Part shown: in pieces, positions 15,354 through 24,269 of the stretch
How positions within the stretch are numbered: the stretch's first letter is position 1
How the letters are laid out: every line of letters starts with the position of its first letter
Origin: an uncultured Eggerthellaceae bacterium
Lineage (GTDB): Bacteria; Actinomycetota; Coriobacteriia; Coriobacteriales; Eggerthellaceae
Assembly (NCBI GenBank): GCA_905234785.1
Contig: CAJOIP010000011.1
Coordinates: 1-47,183, forward strand
Reading direction: 5' to 3'
DNA: 47,183 nt
Program-made: the position numbers and the translations under genes
Notes under the pieces: generated by a model
Database searches by the model: none
The model's input: the letters and a program-made list of their open reading frames with translations, nothing else
What the model was told of the DNA's origin: nothing

Positions 15354-15362
15354 GGTGGGAAC

Positions 15363-16040
15363 ATGATTGAACCGGTAGAGCAAGACGAACTGCAGAACGC
15401 CGAGTCGCGCGAGGATGCGCCTTCCGCAGCGCCCGATCCGAAAGGGCAGAAGAAGTCGGCGATCATCGCCGTTGTGGTGCTCGTCGTGGTCGTCGCGTTG
15501 GCGCTCGTGGCGTATGGCGCGCTTCGCACGTCGCAGCCGACGGCATCTTCCGAGAGTGCAAGCCAATATGCCGTTTCCGAGAAATCTTCCAATGCAAGCA
15601 CCGCAGATGACGCCGATGCCCAGCGCGCGCTCGCGCTCGAGGTCGTGACGTTCGACGGCCAGGACACCACGCTGGGGCAGGTTTCCGATGGGAAGCCGAT
15701 CGTCGTGAACATGTGGGCCACGTGGTGCCCGTATTGCGTGGCCGAGATGCAGGACTACCAGGCCCTGTACGACAAGTACGGCGATGACGTGCGGTTCGTC
15801 ATGCTGAACGCCTGCGATTCGTCGCGCGAGGTGTCGCTTGCACGCGAGTACATCGCCGAGAACGGCTTCACGTTCCCCGTGTACTACGACGCCGACCACC
15901 AGGTCATGAGCGAGTTCGGCGTGCGAGCCTACCCGACCACCATCATCCTGTCCGACACCGGGCGCGTTCTCATGAACCGTCCCGGCCAGATCACCTACGA
16001 CAGCATGGACGCCACCCTCGCCAGCCTAACTGGGAAGTAG
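15363..16040 (+). CDS. Membrane-anchored TlpA/ResA-like thioredoxin
   Basis: The 225-residue protein has a charged cytoplasmic start (1-32), one membrane anchor (about 33-54), a Ser/Ala-rich linker (about 58-90) and a thioredoxin-like domain outside the membrane (about 92-225). The active site is WCPYC (121-125) in a WATWCPYC context, with the cis-Pro loop AYPTT near 198. It is the likely electron acceptor of CcdA, encoded ten bases upstream, and would reduce disulfides in envelope proteins, such as apocytochromes. GGTGGGAAC precedes the ATG. A long dyad (16047-16145) closes the operon. Confidence 0.92.
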   Translation: MIEPVEQDELQNAESREDAPSAAPDPKGQKKSAIIAVVVLVVVVALALVAYGALRTSQPTASSESASQYAVSEKSSNASTADDADAQRALALEVVTFDGQDTTLGQVSDGKPIVVNMWATWCPYCVAEMQDYQALYDKYGDDVRFVMLNACDSSREVSLAREYIAENGFTFPVYYDADHQVMSEFGVRAYPTTIILSDTGRVLMNRPGQITYDSMDATLASLTGK

Positions 16041-16046
16041 GTGGAT

Positions 16047-16145
16047 GATGCACAGGAGGGGAGCTAGCGCATCGTTTTACGGTGAGCGCAGGGGCATTCG
16101 GGGACCTTCTAGCAAAATGATGCACTAGCTCCCCTCCCGCGCATC
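16047..16145. terminator. 34-base near-perfect dyad after the TlpA-like gene
   Basis: Arms at 16047-16080 and 16112-16145 match at 29 of 34 positions, and all five differences are transitions. The core GGAGGGGAGCTAG is perfect. The dyad begins seven bases after the operon's stop codon. Confidence 0.65.
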
Positions 16146-16196
16146 ACTTCCTCTTTCCATTTGCGATAATGGGGGCATGTCGAGAAAGGGGTGTAC

Positions 16197-16826
16197 ATGA
16201 GCGAATTCATCGAGAAGCGCAACGAGCTGTTGGCGCAGAAGGTCATCAAGGGGCTCGCGTCGCGCAACATGACGGGGTATTACGCGGCTGACAAGGAAGC
16301 AGCGCTCGCGCAGGCGCTCGAGCTCATACCCGAGGGCAGCTCGGTCACCATGGGCGGCGCGATGAGCGCGCACGAAATCGGCCTGGTGAAGGCCCTGAAG
16401 GAGGGCAACTACAACTTCATCGACCGCGACGAGGCCGATGACCCGCGTGCGGCCATGCTCGCCGCGTACGATGCCGACGTGTTCCTGGCCAGCTCGAACG
16501 CCATGACCGAAGACGGCATCCTCGTGAACATCGACGGAAACTCGAACCGCGTATCGGCAATCGCGCAGGGCCCGCGCAAAGTCGTGTTCATCGTGGGCAT
16601 GAACAAAGTGTGCAGCGACCTCGACGGCGCCATGAAGCGCGCCCGCAACGTGGCCGCGCCCATAAACGCACAGCGGTTCGGCCTGAGCACGCCGTGCGCG
16701 AAAACGGGCGCATGCGCGGATTGCAAGTCGGCTGACACGATTTGCTGCCAGTTCCTCATCACGCGCTACTCGCGCCACGAGGGCCGCATTCACGTGATCC
16801 TCGTGAACGACTCGCTGGGTTTCTAG
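16197..16826 (+). CDS. LUD-domain protein (LutC/YkgG-like, DUF162)
   Basis: The 209-residue soluble protein spans one LUD domain, the fold found in LutB/LutC of lactate utilisation. It begins MSEFIEKRNELLAQKVIKGL and has the Gly-rich TMGGAMSAHEIGL segment and a Cys-rich stretch near the C-terminus (TPCAKTGACADCKSADTICC). That stretch is typical of the stand-alone subgroup and could bind a metal or Fe-S cluster. No lutA or lutB partner is adjacent, so a lactate role is not supported here. AAAGGGG with a five-base spacer places the start at 16197 rather than the GTG at 16191. A GATAAT at 16165-16170 fits a -10 box. Confidence 0.85.
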   Translation: MSEFIEKRNELLAQKVIKGLASRNMTGYYAADKEAALAQALELIPEGSSVTMGGAMSAHEIGLVKALKEGNYNFIDRDEADDPRAAMLAAYDADVFLASSNAMTEDGILVNIDGNSNRVSAIAQGPRKVVFIVGMNKVCSDLDGAMKRARNVAAPINAQRFGLSTPCAKTGACADCKSADTICCQFLITRYSRHEGRIHVILVNDSLGF

Positions 16827-16902
16827 AAGGCGATGCGCCAACGTGGCCTGGTCAGGTTGGCCCGCTGGCACATTGGCCGCATAAGGCAGGAGAGATTTCC
16901 CC

Positions 16903-19074
16903 ATGAGGGTATTCCATGACTCGCGCAACAGCGCGTACCGTGCGCCGTTTGGCGCCATCGCCGTAGGCTCGTCGGTCGAGTTGACGCTCGACGTGTACGA
17001 CGCGCCAGGGTCGAAAGCCGTCGTGCGCACGTGGGTCGACGGCATCGGCGAGGGCCTTCACGAGATGAAAGCCGTCGCGTCGCCCCGCAAAGGCGAAGAT
17101 GCGGCCGAGGTTCCCACGCGTTACAAGGCGACGCTCAAGCCCGATGCGGCGGGAATCGTGTGGTACCAGTTCCTCATCACGGACACCGAGGACCGCGTTT
17201 GGCGCTACGGTGCGAAGAACGGCCGTCTGGGCGGCGAGGGCCAGCTGGTGGGGTGGGAGCCGCCGAGCTTCTGCCTGTCGGCGTACGATCCGCGTGGCGC
17301 GGCACCTGCTTGGTACGAGCCCATCGGCGGGTACCTGTACGATGATGGCGCGTGCCACGACCTTCCCGAGGTCGTCGCCGCGCTCTGCGAGAACTACCCT
17401 GCTGCGCTGGCGCGCACCGCGGCGGTCTGGGATTGCGAAAACGACGAGCCCTCTTTGCCGGTCGAGCTGCCCGAAATGGAATGCGCGCTCGAGGCGGCCA
17501 CGGCCGATGCATGCGCGTGGTTCTCGGCGGAAGGAAACGTGTTCGGGTTTTGGCGCGAGGGCGCCGACGGCTGCATGACCTGCGCCCTGTTCAATCCTTC
17601 GACAACCGAGACGCACGCCATCGCCGTCCCGATGGTGGAAGAGGCCGCAAGCGAGCTCGTGGCGGGTTACGCCGTCGTCACAGGCGAAACCGCAAACGTC
17701 ACCTTGCGCCCTATGGGCGAAGCGGTGCTCCATTTCCATAAGAAAGAGCGTCTCGCACGGCCGCTCGAGGCGGGCCTGGGCGTCCTCGCCCACATCACGA
17801 GTCTGCCCGCGAAAGGCGAACAGGGCTTCGGCACGCTCGGCGCACCCGCCCACGCGTTCGTCGATTGGCTCGCGGAAGCCGGCGTGCGCTACTGGCAGGT
17901 CTTGCCGGCAAGCCCCACCGACGAGTTCGGCAGCCCCTATGCGGGCATCAGCGCCTTCGCGGGCAACACGCGCCTGCTCGAAGGCGGCGAGCCGACGGCG
18001 GCTGAGCTCGAGGAAATCGGCAAGCTTCCGGCGTATGCGGAATTCTGCAAGCGCGAAGCGGCATGGCTCGAACCCTATGCGTGCTTCATGGCGATTCGTC
18101 AGAAGGTGGGGGAGGGAATCACGTGGCAGGAATGGCCCAAGAAGTATCTTCGCTACTCGCCCAAGCTGCTCGCGAATGACGGGGGGCTCGCGCGTGCGGC
18201 AGAGGCGATCCGCCGCAGCCAGTTTTTGTTCGAGCGCCAATGGGAAGCGGTGCGCTCGTACGCCAACGAACGCGGCATCCAGATCATCGGCGACATGCCC
18301 ATGTACGTGAGCGCCGACAGCGCGGACGTGTGGGCGCATCCCGACCTGTTCCAACTCGGCGCTGACGGGCTGCCCCACGTGGTCGCCGGCTGCCCGCCCG
18401 ATGCGTTCGCCGAAGATGGGCAGATCTGGGGCAACCCGGTGTACGACTGGGACGCCCTGAGGGAAAGCGGTTACGACTGGTGGCTGCGCCGGCTGCAGCG
18501 TGCGTTTTCCCTGTACGATTTCGTGCGACTCGACCATTTCATCGGGTTCTCGCGGTATTTCTGCATTCCCGCGGGCGAGAAGGCGGCGAGCGGCGAGTAC
18601 CGCCTGGGCCCGGGATACGAGTTCTTCAAGCTGGCATGCGAGACGTTCGGCCAGCTGCCGATCATCGCCGAGGACCTGGGCCTCATCACGCCGCGGGTCC
18701 GCGGGCTCGTCGCCTCGTGCGGGTTTCTCGGCATGGACATCATACAGTTCGCGGACGGCGGGGACCCGCTGGGCGGATACGCGCCGCGTCCCGAGAAGAT
18801 CGTCTACACGGGCACGCACGACAATCAGACGCTGCTCGGCTACATCCGTTCGCGCTATCCGCACATCGACGAGGACGAGGCGTTCGAGGACCTCATGCGC
18901 AAGGTCGTGGCATGCGACGCGGAGGTGCGCATCGTGCCGTTGCAAGACGTCTTGGGCCTGGGCGACGAGGCCCGCATGAACGTGCCCGGCGTTGCCGCGG
19001 GCAACTGGACATGGCAGGCCGATGCGGCGGAGGTGGAAGCCGCGCTTGAACGGGCGAAAGAGTTGGCGAAATAG
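16903..19074 (+). CDS. malQ: 4-alpha-glucanotransferase (GH77) with amylase-like accessory domains
   Basis: The 723-residue enzyme transfers maltodextrin segments between alpha-1,4-glucans in glycogen or maltose metabolism. Residues about 1-100 resemble the beta-sandwich N-domain of amylases (RNSAYRAPFGAI, VWYQFLI). Residues about 165-285 resemble an amylase C-terminal beta-domain (GNVFGFWREG, CALFNPST, LHFHKK). The GH77 barrel runs from about 290 (AGLGVLAHITSLP) to the end with its catalytic set: Asp544 in VRLDHF, Glu590 in IAEDLG and Asp640 in TGTHDN. The GH13 barrel expected between the two sandwich domains is missing, as if deleted from a GH13-GH77 fusion. GGAGAG precedes the ATG. Confidence 0.9.
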   Translation: MRVFHDSRNSAYRAPFGAIAVGSSVELTLDVYDAPGSKAVVRTWVDGIGEGLHEMKAVASPRKGEDAAEVPTRYKATLKPDAAGIVWYQFLITDTEDRVWRYGAKNGRLGGEGQLVGWEPPSFCLSAYDPRGAAPAWYEPIGGYLYDDGACHDLPEVVAALCENYPAALARTAAVWDCENDEPSLPVELPEMECALEAATADACAWFSAEGNVFGFWREGADGCMTCALFNPSTTETHAIAVPMVEEAASELVAGYAVVTGETANVTLRPMGEAVLHFHKKERLARPLEAGLGVLAHITSLPAKGEQGFGTLGAPAHAFVDWLAEAGVRYWQVLPASPTDEFGSPYAGISAFAGNTRLLEGGEPTAAELEEIGKLPAYAEFCKREAAWLEPYACFMAIRQKVGEGITWQEWPKKYLRYSPKLLANDGGLARAAEAIRRSQFLFERQWEAVRSYANERGIQIIGDMPMYVSADSADVWAHPDLFQLGADGLPHVVAGCPPDAFAEDGQIWGNPVYDWDALRESGYDWWLRRLQRAFSLYDFVRLDHFIGFSRYFCIPAGEKAASGEYRLGPGYEFFKLACETFGQLPIIAEDLGLITPRVRGLVASCGFLGMDIIQFADGGDPLGGYAPRPEKIVYTGTHDNQTLLGYIRSRYPHIDEDEAFEDLMRKVVACDAEVRIVPLQDVLGLGDEARMNVPGVAAGNWTWQADAAEVEAALERAKELAK

Positions 19075-19204
19075 GCCGAGCCGATGCCGGTGCCCGTTCG
19101 GCCACGCTATCGGTTCCATCCAAATCGTAGTGAAATCGTCGTTTTCGCATACGGTATCCGTGCTACCATTTCCCCAGGGAAGGAAACCGAGAGAAAGGGA
19201 ACCT

Positions 19205-20203
19205 ATGAAGAAGTATCTTTCCATCCTGTGCGCAGCCATGCTGTGCGCGTGCTGCCTGGCGCTCGGCGCCTGCACGAGCGGTGGCTCGTCCAGCGCCGCC
19301 GCGTCTTCGGCAAGCGCCAGCGCCAGCGCGAGCGAGAGCTCTTCGGCCGCCGATCCGGCCGAGCAGTTCGTCGGCACCTGGAAGTTCGCCGCTGCCGAAT
19401 CGCAGGGCATCACCATGTCGGGCGACCTCAGCGCGCTGCTGGGCACCGACACCAGCATGGTCTTCACGTTCGAGGCTGACGGCACGGGCACTGCGAGCTT
19501 CGCGGACGAGAGCACTCCCCTGAAGTGGGAAGTGACCGGCGACAACGCCATTACCATCTCCGGCGCTGACGAAGCCGCTGCCAGCTCCGAAGCTGCCGCG
19601 AGCTCCGAGGCCGCTGCCAGCTCCGAGGCCGCTGCCAGCTCCGAGGCCGCTGCCAGCTCCGAGGCCGCTTCTTCCGCGAGCTCCGAGGCCGCTGCCAGCT
19701 CCGAGGCCGCCAGCTCCGAAGCTGCCGAAGCCACCGAGACCGAGCTCGACGCCGACTCGCTCTTCGCCACCGCAACCCTCGAGGACGGCGCGCTGAAGAT
19801 CGTCATCGGCGAGGGCGCCGAAGAGGCTACGCTGATCCTCACAAAGGACGGCACCTACGCTGACGCGAAGACGATCGACGCGAGTGCTGCCACCCCCATC
19901 ACCTCCGAAGATGCGCTGGTCGGCGCCTACACGCTCAGCGGCATGAACATGATGGGCATCTCGATGTACGGCGATCCCGAGGCCCTGTCTGCCATGGCTG
20001 GCGGCACGGACGTGACCGTCACCTTCGAAAAGGGCGGCAAGGCCACCTTCATGGGCTCTGAACTCACCTTCACGGTCGGCGCTGACGGCGCCGCCATCGT
20101 CGAGGGCGACGTGCAGGTTCCGGTCAAGGCCCTGGGTGACGACATCGTCATCGACATGTCCGACTTCATCGGCATGGACATGGTCATGGTGTTCTCGAAG
20201 TAA
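19205..20203 (+). CDS. Lipoprotein with duplicated domain and EAAASS repeats
   Basis: The 332-residue exported lipoprotein has a basic start, a hydrophobic core and a lipobox LGAC with Cys23 as the lipidation site, then a Ser/Ala linker. Two similar beta-rich modules follow: about 52-122 (VGTWKFA, SGDLSALLG, FTFEADGTG) and about 230-332 (VGAYTLSG, YGDPEALSA, VTFEKGG). Each begins VGxW/Y, has an FE.DG-like strand and ends with a lipocalin-like threat of strands. Between them lies a low-complexity spacer of EAAASS units. Function is unknown; DUF-type lipoproteins with this layout are common in Eggerthellaceae. GAGAAAGGGA precedes the ATG. A strong terminator follows. Confidence 0.8.
   Translation: MKKYLSILCAAMLCACCLALGACTSGGSSSAAASSASASASASESSSAADPAEQFVGTWKFAAAESQGITMSGDLSALLGTDTSMVFTFEADGTGTASFADESTPLKWEVTGDNAITISGADEAAASSEAAASSEAAASSEAAASSEAAASSEAASSASSEAAASSEAASSEAAEATETELDADSLFATATLEDGALKIVIGEGAEEATLILTKDGTYADAKTIDASAATPITSEDALVGAYTLSGMNMMGISMYGDPEALSAMAGGTDVTVTFEKGGKATFMGSELTFTVGADGAAIVEGDVQVPVKALGDDIVIDMSDFIGMDMVMVFSK
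19571..19726 (+). repeat. 18-bp in-frame tandem repeat in the lipoprotein gene
   Basis: The unit GAGGCCGCTGCCAGCTCC (EAAASS) occurs about eight times. Three units in a row (19607-19660) are identical and others carry 6-bp gains or 3-bp losses (for example 19661-19684 and 19703-19717). Every length change keeps the frame. Confidence 0.9.
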
Positions 20204-20226
20204 CAACCAGGAACATCGAACGCTAG

Positions 20227-20261
20227 GAAGCGGGCCGGGGCGACTCGGCCCGCTTCTTTTT
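20227..20261 (+). terminator. Strong intrinsic terminator after the lipoprotein gene
   Basis: GAAGCGGGCC pairs with GGCCCGCTTC across a GGGGCGACTC loop and is followed by TTTTT. It is a clear rho-independent terminator. Confidence 0.92.
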
Positions 20262-20315
20262 GCCCAGATGCGCTACACTGGCACCATTCGTCAAACGCAT
20301 GATTTGGAGGCATGG

Positions 20316-21446
20316 ATGGCTTACGTGAAATGGAGCTTCGAGACGCTCGAGAGATTCTGCACCGACGTGTTCGCGGCGTTCGGGTTTTCCGCGCAAGACG
20401 GCAACCGCATCAGCGACGTGCTGCTGACCGCCGATCTGTACGGTATCGAGAGCCACGGCATGCAGCGCATGGTGCGTTACCACAAGGGCATCGAGAAGGG
20501 TCAGATTCACCTCGACGCCGAACCTGAAGTCGTGTTCGAAACCCCCGTCAGCGCGGTTGTCGACGGCCATTCCGGCATGGGCCAGCTGATCGGCGTGTTC
20601 GCCATGGAAAAGGCCATCGAGAAGGCCGAGGCCACCGGCGTGGGCATCGTCAGCGTGCGCAACTCGAACCACTACGGCATCGCAGGGTACTATGCCCAAA
20701 TGGCGTCCGAGCGCGGCCTCATCGGGTTTTCGTGCACGAATTCCGAGGCCATCATGGTGCCGACCTTCTCGCGCAAGGCCATGATCGGCTCGAACCCCAT
20801 CGCCGTGGCAGTGCCGGCCGAGCCTTATCCGTTCCTGTTCGACGCTTCCACCACTGTCGTCACGCGCGGCAAGCTGGAAATGTACAACAAGATGGGAAAG
20901 CCCCTGCCGAACGGCTGGGCGCTCGACGAGAACGGCCAGCCCTGCGAGGAGGCCCCGCGCGTCCTTTCCAACATCGTCGGCAAGAACGGCGGCGGCATCA
21001 TGCCGCTGGGCGGCTCGACCGAGCAGCTCGGCAGCCACAAAGGCTACGGTTACGGCATGATCGCCGAACTGTTCAGCTCGATACTTTCCATGGGCGTGAC
21101 GAGCGATGCATGCTGCACGTTCCCGGACAAGACGGGCATCTGCCATGGCTTCGCGGCCATCAATCCCGCCGCGTTCGGCGACGCCGAGGCCATAAAGAAG
21201 CACTTCTCGCAATACCTCGAGAGCCTGCGCGAAAGCCCGCTGGCAGAAGGCGCCGAGCAGGTGTACACGCATGGACAGAAGGAAGTGCTCGCCGAGGCCG
21301 ACCGCCGCGAGAACGGCATTCCCGTGAACGACGGCACGATGGTCGAGCTGCTCGATCTGTGCAACTACCTGAAGCTCGATTTCGCAAGCTACTTCCCCGA
21401 ATACGAGCCTCCTGCCGAGTTTGCCGGGTTCGCGGGCAACTACTAG
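20316..21446 (+). CDS. Malate/L-lactate dehydrogenase family (Ldh2) NAD(P)-dependent oxidoreductase
   Basis: The 376-residue cytoplasmic enzyme belongs to the malate/L-lactate/ureidoglycolate dehydrogenase family, which has a fold unrelated to classical LDH. Family marks are visible: the N-terminal LLTADLYGIESHGMQRM with the catalytic His, VRNSNHYGIAGYYA, CTNSEAIMVP, GSNPIAVAVP and the C-terminal GSHKGYGYGM. It would interconvert a 2-hydroxyacid and a 2-oxoacid with NAD(P)H. TTGGAGG lies five bases before the ATG at 20316; an overlapping ATG at 20312 is out of frame. The gene has its own promoter (TACACT near 20275) after a strong terminator. The substrate cannot be read from the sequence. 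Confidence 0.9.
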   Translation: MAYVKWSFETLERFCTDVFAAFGFSAQDGNRISDVLLTADLYGIESHGMQRMVRYHKGIEKGQIHLDAEPEVVFETPVSAVVDGHSGMGQLIGVFAMEKAIEKAEATGVGIVSVRNSNHYGIAGYYAQMASERGLIGFSCTNSEAIMVPTFSRKAMIGSNPIAVAVPAEPYPFLFDASTTVVTRGKLEMYNKMGKPLPNGWALDENGQPCEEAPRVLSNIVGKNGGGIMPLGGSTEQLGSHKGYGYGMIAELFSSILSMGVTSDACCTFPDKTGICHGFAAINPAAFGDAEAIKKHFSQYLESLRESPLAEGAEQVYTHGQKEVLAEADRRENGIPVNDGTMVELLDLCNYLKLDFASYFPEYEPPAEFAGFAGNY

Positions 21447-21493
21447 GCTTCTACGGTATCATGGGCTCGTAAAGACGAGAGGAGAGCGCAACA

Positions 21494-21748
21494 ATGGCGC
21501 ATTACGATTACGCGACGCGCGGCACCTGCTCGAGGACCATCGGCTTCGACATCGAGGACGGCAAGCTTCATAACGTGAAGTTCGTCGGCGGCTGCAACGG
21601 CAACTTGAAGGCCATCGGGCTTCTGCTCGAAGGCGCCGACGCCGAGCAATCGGCCCGTACGCTGCAGGGCAACCTGTGCGGCAACCGCCCCACCTCGTGC
21701 GCCGACCAGCTGTCGCGCGCCATCGACGAGGCGCTCGCAAGCGCATAG
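21494..21748 (+). CDS. TSCPD-domain protein (TIGR03905 type)
   Basis: The 84-residue protein consists of one TSCPD domain, the Cys-containing module also found at the end of B12-dependent ribonucleotide reductases. It has Cys residues in GTCSRTI, GGCNGN, NLCGN and the signature PTSCADQL, arranged as expected for metal binding. The stand-alone family is widespread in anaerobes and of unknown function. AGGAGAG lies eight bases upstream of the ATG. A TATCAT at 21457-21462 may be its -10 box, so it is probably monocistronic despite following the dehydrogenase by 47 bases. Confidence 0.88.
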   Translation: MAHYDYATRGTCSRTIGFDIEDGKLHNVKFVGGCNGNLKAIGLLLEGADAEQSARTLQGNLCGNRPTSCADQLSRAIDEALASA

Positions 21749-21852
21749 GGAACTCGCAAGCACATAAGGCTCCTGCTTCGGCAATCGCATGTTGGTGGAA
21801 ATCGAGCCTGCCTAGAGGATCGTCCTCGTGGCGGGCTCGCTTGCGCTTGCCC

Positions 21853-23937
21853 CTATTGAAGCTTGAAGGGGCGGCTTGCGTCGAGGCCCAGCGCGATGGT
21901 GGTCGCGTTGTGCAGCAAGCTCGAGGTCTGCGGCGTTACCATGCCGGTCACGCCTGCGGCCATGAAGGCGGAATTCAGCCCGATGACCTGCGCGAAACTG
22001 CGGTCGAGGCGGGCAGATAGCGTGCGGGAGAGTTTCACCAGCTGCACGATGGAGGACAAATCGCCATCGGAAAGCGTGATGTCGGCTACTTCCTTGGCGA
22101 CGGCCGTGCCTTGCCCCATGGCGATGCCGACGTCGGCCTGCGCAAGGGCGGGGGCGTCGTTCACGCCGTCTCCCACCATGATGACGTTTCGCCCTTCCGC
22201 TTTCAGCTCGTCGACGAAGGCGTGCTTGTCCTCGGGAAGCTGGTTGGCGCGGAACTCGGTAAGCCCTGCTGCGGCGGCGATGCGCGCGGCGGTGCGCTCG
22301 TTGTCGCCCGTCAGCATGACGATGCGGCTGAACCCGAGTTTGCGCAAATCGTCCACTGCCGCAGCCACGCCGGCCTTCAGCGGGTCCTCGATGCCGATGA
22401 TGCCTACGAGTTTGCCATCGACTGCCAAGTACAACGGCGAGAGGCCTTCGAGCTCTTGCGCGACGCGGGCTTTCTGCCGGGCGGTTATCGTGACGTGCTC
22501 GTCTTCCGCGACGAAATGCTCCGAGCCGATGACCGCGCGCTTTCCGTCGATGGTCGAGGCGATGCCGTGCGCGACGAGGTACTCCACGTCGCCGTGCATT
22601 TCGCGGTGCTCGAGGTTCTTGCTGGCAGCCGCGTTCACCACGGCGCGGGCGACGGGGTGCGGGAAGTGCTCTTCGAGGCACGCGGCCACGCGCAGCACCT
22701 CGCGCTGCGGCCAGCCCCTCGATCCGAGAACCTTCGCCACGTGCGGCGTGGCCTCGGTGAGCGTGCCCGTCTTGTCGAAGACGATGGTGTCGGCGTCGCA
22801 CACGGCGTCGAAGTACTTCGAGCCCTTCACGGTGAAGCCGGCCCGCGCTGATTGGCTCATCGCCGACAGGACCGCAATCGAGCCGGTCAGGCGCAGCCCG
22901 CACGAGTAGTCGACCATGAGCGCCGCAGCCGTGCGCGAAAGCGAGCGCGTGGCCAGCGCCACAATGCCCGCCAGCAGGAAGTTCCACGGCACGATGCGCG
23001 CAGCCAGCTGCTCGCGGCGCTTCTGGCGTTCGGACTGGTACAGCTCGGCGTTCTTCACAAGCGACACGATGGAGCGCAGGCGCGATTCGCTCGGCGCCGA
23101 CTTGCAGCGCACGAGGATCTCGCCGTCTTCGACCGATGTTCCGGCGAACACGTCGTCGCCCGCCGTGCGCTCGATGGCGAGCGGCTCGCCGGTGAGCGAT
23201 GCCTGGTTCACCATGGCGATGCCCGACTCAATGATTCCGTCGACCACGATGGGCATGCCCGTGCGCACGGCGATGAGGTCGCCTTGTCGCAGGTCGGAAA
23301 CGGCCACCTGCATTTCGGTGTCGCCTTCCACCAAATTCGCCGTGTCGGCGACGTCGAGTAGCGCGTCGATGAGCGCGCTTTCGGAACGCGCCTCGGTGTA
23401 GTCTTCCATCGTCTCGCCGAGTTGCAGCAGGAACATGGTCTCGCCGGCGGTCTTGGGGTCGCCCTGCACGAACGACATGGCGATGGCGGCCGCGTCGAGC
23501 ACCGGCACGTCGACGCGCGCCCTGCCAAGCGAGCGGGCTGCCGCGCGGGCATAGGGAACGAACGCCAGGATGTTCCATATATAGGAAAGCGGCGTGGGCA
23601 AGAACCAGCGCCTGAGGAAATACGCGCCCGCCAACCAGGCGATGTCGAGGAGGAGCCGGTGGCCCTGCGCCGATGTCGAGAGCGAATGCCCTTCGCGCGC
23701 GGCGTCGATGGAATCGCGATCGATGTCGCAGAGCCACTTGAGCGCGCGCAAACGCGCGGCCTCGGCCGGTTCGTGCGTGATGGCAATCGAGCCGATGCGC
23801 GGGTACACGCGCGCCGAGAGAATGTCGGGGCACGCTCCGAGCACGGCTTCGAGCGCGCCGAGGTCTTCTTGGGGGACCGGGCCGACCAGCTTCACGCGGA
23901 TGCGGCCGGGAATCTCCTTCTCGATGGTGTAGCGCAT
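21853..23937 (-). CDS. P1B-type heavy-metal ATPase (CtpC-like)
   Basis: The 694-residue inner-membrane pump uses ATP to export a transition metal. It starts with a degenerate HMA-like domain (PGRIRVKLVG) lacking the CxxC metal pair. The transmembrane metal motif is DYSCGLRL instead of CPC, as in CtpC-like pumps that carry Mn, Fe or Zn rather than Cu. The catalytic core is intact: TGE in SLTGEPLA, DKTGTLTEA with the phosphorylated Asp, the HP locus in EEHFPHPVAR, and GDGVNDAPA. It follows the DUF6110 gene by three bases, and a DtxR-type regulator heads the group. This context points to Mn or Fe export by inference. Confidence 0.92.
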   Translation of the reverse strand: MRYTIEKEIPGRIRVKLVGPVPQEDLGALEAVLGACPDILSARVYPRIGSIAITHEPAEAARLRALKWLCDIDRDSIDAAREGHSLSTSAQGHRLLLDIAWLAGAYFLRRWFLPTPLSYIWNILAFVPYARAAARSLGRARVDVPVLDAAAIAMSFVQGDPKTAGETMFLLQLGETMEDYTEARSESALIDALLDVADTANLVEGDTEMQVAVSDLRQGDLIAVRTGMPIVVDGIIESGIAMVNQASLTGEPLAIERTAGDDVFAGTSVEDGEILVRCKSAPSESRLRSIVSLVKNAELYQSERQKRREQLAARIVPWNFLLAGIVALATRSLSRTAAALMVDYSCGLRLTGSIAVLSAMSQSARAGFTVKGSKYFDAVCDADTIVFDKTGTLTEATPHVAKVLGSRGWPQREVLRVAACLEEHFPHPVARAVVNAAASKNLEHREMHGDVEYLVAHGIASTIDGKRAVIGSEHFVAEDEHVTITARQKARVAQELEGLSPLYLAVDGKLVGIIGIEDPLKAGVAAAVDDLRKLGFSRIVMLTGDNERTAARIAAAAGLTEFRANQLPEDKHAFVDELKAEGRNVIMVGDGVNDAPALAQADVGIAMGQGTAVAKEVADITLSDGDLSSIVQLVKLSRTLSARLDRSFAQVIGLNSAFMAAGVTGMVTPQTSSLLHNATTIALGLDASRPFKLQ

Positions 23938-23940
23938 GTG

Positions 23941-24195
23941 TTACTTCGAGGCCTTCTCGGCCTTCTCGACGTCCTTGTCGGACACGGCGATGTACTCTGC
24001 CTCTGCCTTCATGTCGTCGAACTCGGCCTTGGCCTGCTCGACGAGGTCCTCGTAACCGGCCTTGGCCTTGAAGCCCTGCGCCATGACGTGGACATAGCCC
24101 TTCTTGGCGGTTTCAGACGTGGCGGCTTTCAGGCCGACGGTGCCGATGAGGAATCCCAAACCGGTGAACAAGACGTTCTTCGTGCAGCGTTGCAT
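23941..24195 (-). CDS. DUF6110 family small membrane protein
   Basis: The 84-residue protein has a basic start, one hydrophobic segment (LFTGLGFLIGTVGLKA), then the conserved SETAKKGYVHVMAQGFKAK stretch and an acidic, Lys-rich helical tail. Proteins of this pattern (DUF6110) are regularly encoded just before P1B-type ATPases in gut anaerobes. It could act as a small subunit, metal chaperone or stabiliser of the pump, but this is unproven. AAAGGA lies seven bases before the ATG. It is translated just before the ATPase with three bases between them, so co-expression is nearly certain. Confidence 0.8.
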   Translation of the reverse strand: MQRCTKNVLFTGLGFLIGTVGLKAATSETAKKGYVHVMAQGFKAKAGYEDLVEQAKAEFDDMKAEAEYIAVSDKDVEKAEKASK

Positions 24196-24269
24196 ATGCG
24201 GTCCTTTCTTGAGAAGTTGCCTTCCGCAGTTTGAACATACACTGCGGGCCGGGGTGAAGTCCAGGGTTA

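Noticed and set aside
16852..19854. 1000-codon minus-strand open frame opposite malQ and the lipoprotein gene
   Set aside because: It is the high-GC shadow of two well-supported + strand genes; its Ser/Ala run mirrors the lipoprotein repeat.
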